Shown piece by piece: positions 63,110-64,000 of a stretch of DNA of 64,000 nt. Both the position numbers and the translations under genes were made by a program. The stretch is from NCBI GenBank assembly GCA_963811365.1, contig CAWEQW010000008.1:124001-188000 (forward strand), read 5' to 3'. Numbering within the stretch: the stretch's first letter is position 1; the number at the start of each line of letters is the position of its first letter. Below the pieces are notes generated by a model. The model was not told where the DNA came from. It did no database searches and saw only the letters and a program-made list of their open reading frames with translations. The stretch is from CAWEQW01 sp963811365 (GTDB lineage: Bacteria; Actinomycetota; Actinomycetes; Propionibacteriales; Nocardioidaceae).

Positions 63110-63576
63110 CCGAGGACCACAAGCACCCCGACGACGAGCCGGTCGGCCCCGACGCCGCCCGGAAGCTCGACGAGGACGCCGCCTGGCAGGCCATCGTCGA
63201 GCACTACGGCGAGCGGCCCGTCATCGAGCCCGACCAGGAGCCCACCGACGAGCCGGAGCCTGCGCAGTTCCCGGCGTTCGAGCGCCGGTGGGAGGAGCCG
63301 CTCGAGTCCGACGCCTCGTGGGCCGACGAGGGCCACTTCGTGCCGCCGGTGCCGCCACCGCTTCCCCAGGTCGACCCGCCTCGCCGGCTCGCGTGGGCGG
63401 GGCTGTTCGGCGCCCCGGTCGTGATGATCATCGGCTACGTGCTCGGTGTCACCTACCCCACCTGGCTGCTGGGGATCGTGGTCGCAGGCTTCTTCGGAGG
63501 CTTCGGCTACCTGGTGGCCACGATGCCGCGCGACCGGCCCGACGACTGGTCCGGCGACGACGGCGCCGTCGTGTAA
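63106..63576 (+). CDS. Small membrane protein, acidic N-terminus
   Basis: 156 residues. An acidic, Pro-rich N-terminal half (DEPVGPDAARKLDEDAAWQAIVEHYGERP) precedes two close membrane helices (WAGLFGAPVVMIIGYVLG and LLGIVVAGFFGGFGYLVA). The short tail is acidic (DDWSGDDGAVV). Translationally coupled to the esterase by ATGA. Not assigned to a family of known function; similar two-helix proteins are common in Nocardioides and Streptomyces. Confidence 0.8.
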   Translation: MTEDHKHPDDEPVGPDAARKLDEDAAWQAIVEHYGERPVIEPDQEPTDEPEPAQFPAFERRWEEPLESDASWADEGHFVPPVPPPLPQVDPPRRLAWAGLFGAPVVMIIGYVLGVTYPTWLLGIVVAGFFGGFGYLVATMPRDRPDDWSGDDGAVV

Positions 63577-63618
63577 GGATGCGCTGCAGATCCTCCCGCG
63601 GGACGTGAAGGAGCGCGC

Positions 63619-64000
63619 GTGCACACCAGCGAGACAGTCGAGATCACCGGCCATCTCATGGACACCGGCATCCTCTCGCGGGTGCTCGACGACATCCGTG
63701 AGTACGACGGCGACTACGTCATCGACCGGTTCGACGTGGGCCACGACGCGCACGACCTGTCCCACGCCGTGATCACCGTCTCCGCCGAGGACGACGACGC
63801 GCTCCAGCGACTGCTGATGCGGCTGCAGACCCGCGGCGTGAACCAGGTCCACCCGGGCGAGGCCGAGACCGAGACCGTCGAGGTCGACGGGGTGCTCCCG
63901 GACGGGTTCTACTCCACGACCAACCTGGAGACCCGGGTCCGGCTCTCCGGCGGTCGCTGGGTGACCGTCGAGAACCCGGAGATGGACTGCGGCCTGGTGG
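63619..64000 (+). CDS. LOR/SDH-family (TIGR00300) protein, 5' part
   Basis: The first 127 codons read VHTSETVEITGHLMDTGILS, then DYVIDRFDVGHDAHDLSHAVI and VNQVHPGEAETETVEVDGV, matching the N-terminal domain of the LOR/SDH bifunctional enzyme family (TIGR00300), to which ornithine-degrading enzymes of the ArgZ/OCD type belong. AAGGAG precedes GTG 63619. The gene is cut by the window end, so the NAD-binding half is not seen. Confidence 0.75.
   Translation, partial: MHTSETVEITGHLMDTGILSRVLDDIREYDGDYVIDRFDVGHDAHDLSHAVITVSAEDDDALQRLLMRLQTRGVNQVHPGEAETETVEVDGVLPDGFYSTTNLETRVRLSGGRWVTVENPEMDCGLV

Overview
The window is 64 kb of very GC-rich, gene-dense actinobacterial chromosome. GTG starts, ATGA/GTGA start-stop overlaps and -10-like boxes 5-8 nt from start codons are common. 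Gene content (DUF3040, SAV_6107-type HEPN, Rv2175c-like regulator, PASTA kinase, type II DAHP synthase, MacS-type sensor kinase, WhiG-type sigma factor) points to Nocardioidaceae, probably Nocardioides or a relative. This is inferred from content; no rRNA is present. From recall, the backbone follows the Mycobacterium tuberculosis ftsW-to-plsC segment (Rv2154c to Rv2182c), with many extra genes between the landmarks.

1-10.9 kb (minus): division and cell-wall (dcw) operon in transcriptional order mraZ, a 50-codon membrane ORF, rsmH, ftsL-like, ftsI, murE, murF, mraY, murD, ftsW (cut by the window edge). Its promoter lies in four 10-bp-spaced MraZ-type repeats. murE, murF, mraY and murD carry about a dozen clustered indels that look like sequence errors. 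11.1-15.9 kb (plus): MoxR ATPase, DUF58 and transglutaminase operon. 15.9-18.6 kb: DUF3040 protein, L,D-transpeptidase, and an rsiG-whiG pair with a doubled c-di-GMP-type motif. 18.6-19.0 kb: gap with a 6C-like small RNA and a hairpin terminator. 19.0-25.8 kb (minus): probable SOS lesion-bypass operon (DUF6504, HEPN, dnaE2, methyltransferase, dinB) behind a perfect LexA-type box. 25.9-34.4 kb: YbaK-like protein, secreted amidase, ATP-grasp enzyme, phytoene-desaturase-like flavoprotein, SIMPL protein, metF, polyprenyl synthase, barstar-like protein. 34.7-38.3 kb: Rv2175c-like regulator, LysM lytic transglycosylase behind MtrA-like repeats, PASTA kinase. 38.4-45.2 kb: LssY_C protein, endonuclease IV, EamA transporter, two unrelated DAHP synthases, threonine aldolase, a 39-codon membrane ORF. 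45.3-53.2 kb: RecQ helicase, phosphofructokinase, DUF1028 protein, SpoIIE-type phosphatase, coiled-coil protein, MacR-like response regulator, flavin reductase.

53.4-60.3 kb (plus) is the most unusual part. A compact operon encodes a GNAT/DUF6916 fusion, three tandem tail-collar proteins with no phage genes around them, and a 1449-residue secreted protein with seven propeller-like repeats, a DUF11 domain, six Ig-like units and RTX-like Ca2+-binding repeats. It lies between the response regulator and the probable partner kinase (macS), so it looks inserted into a plsC-macS-macR neighbourhood. 60.3-64 kb: macS, plsC, an esterase, a small membrane protein and the start of a LOR/SDH-family enzyme.

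Most of the window concerns the cell envelope: precursor synthesis, septal synthesis, remodelling, lipid and polyprenyl synthesis, and signalling. A damage-tolerance operon and one accessory surface/secretion module are set among these genes.
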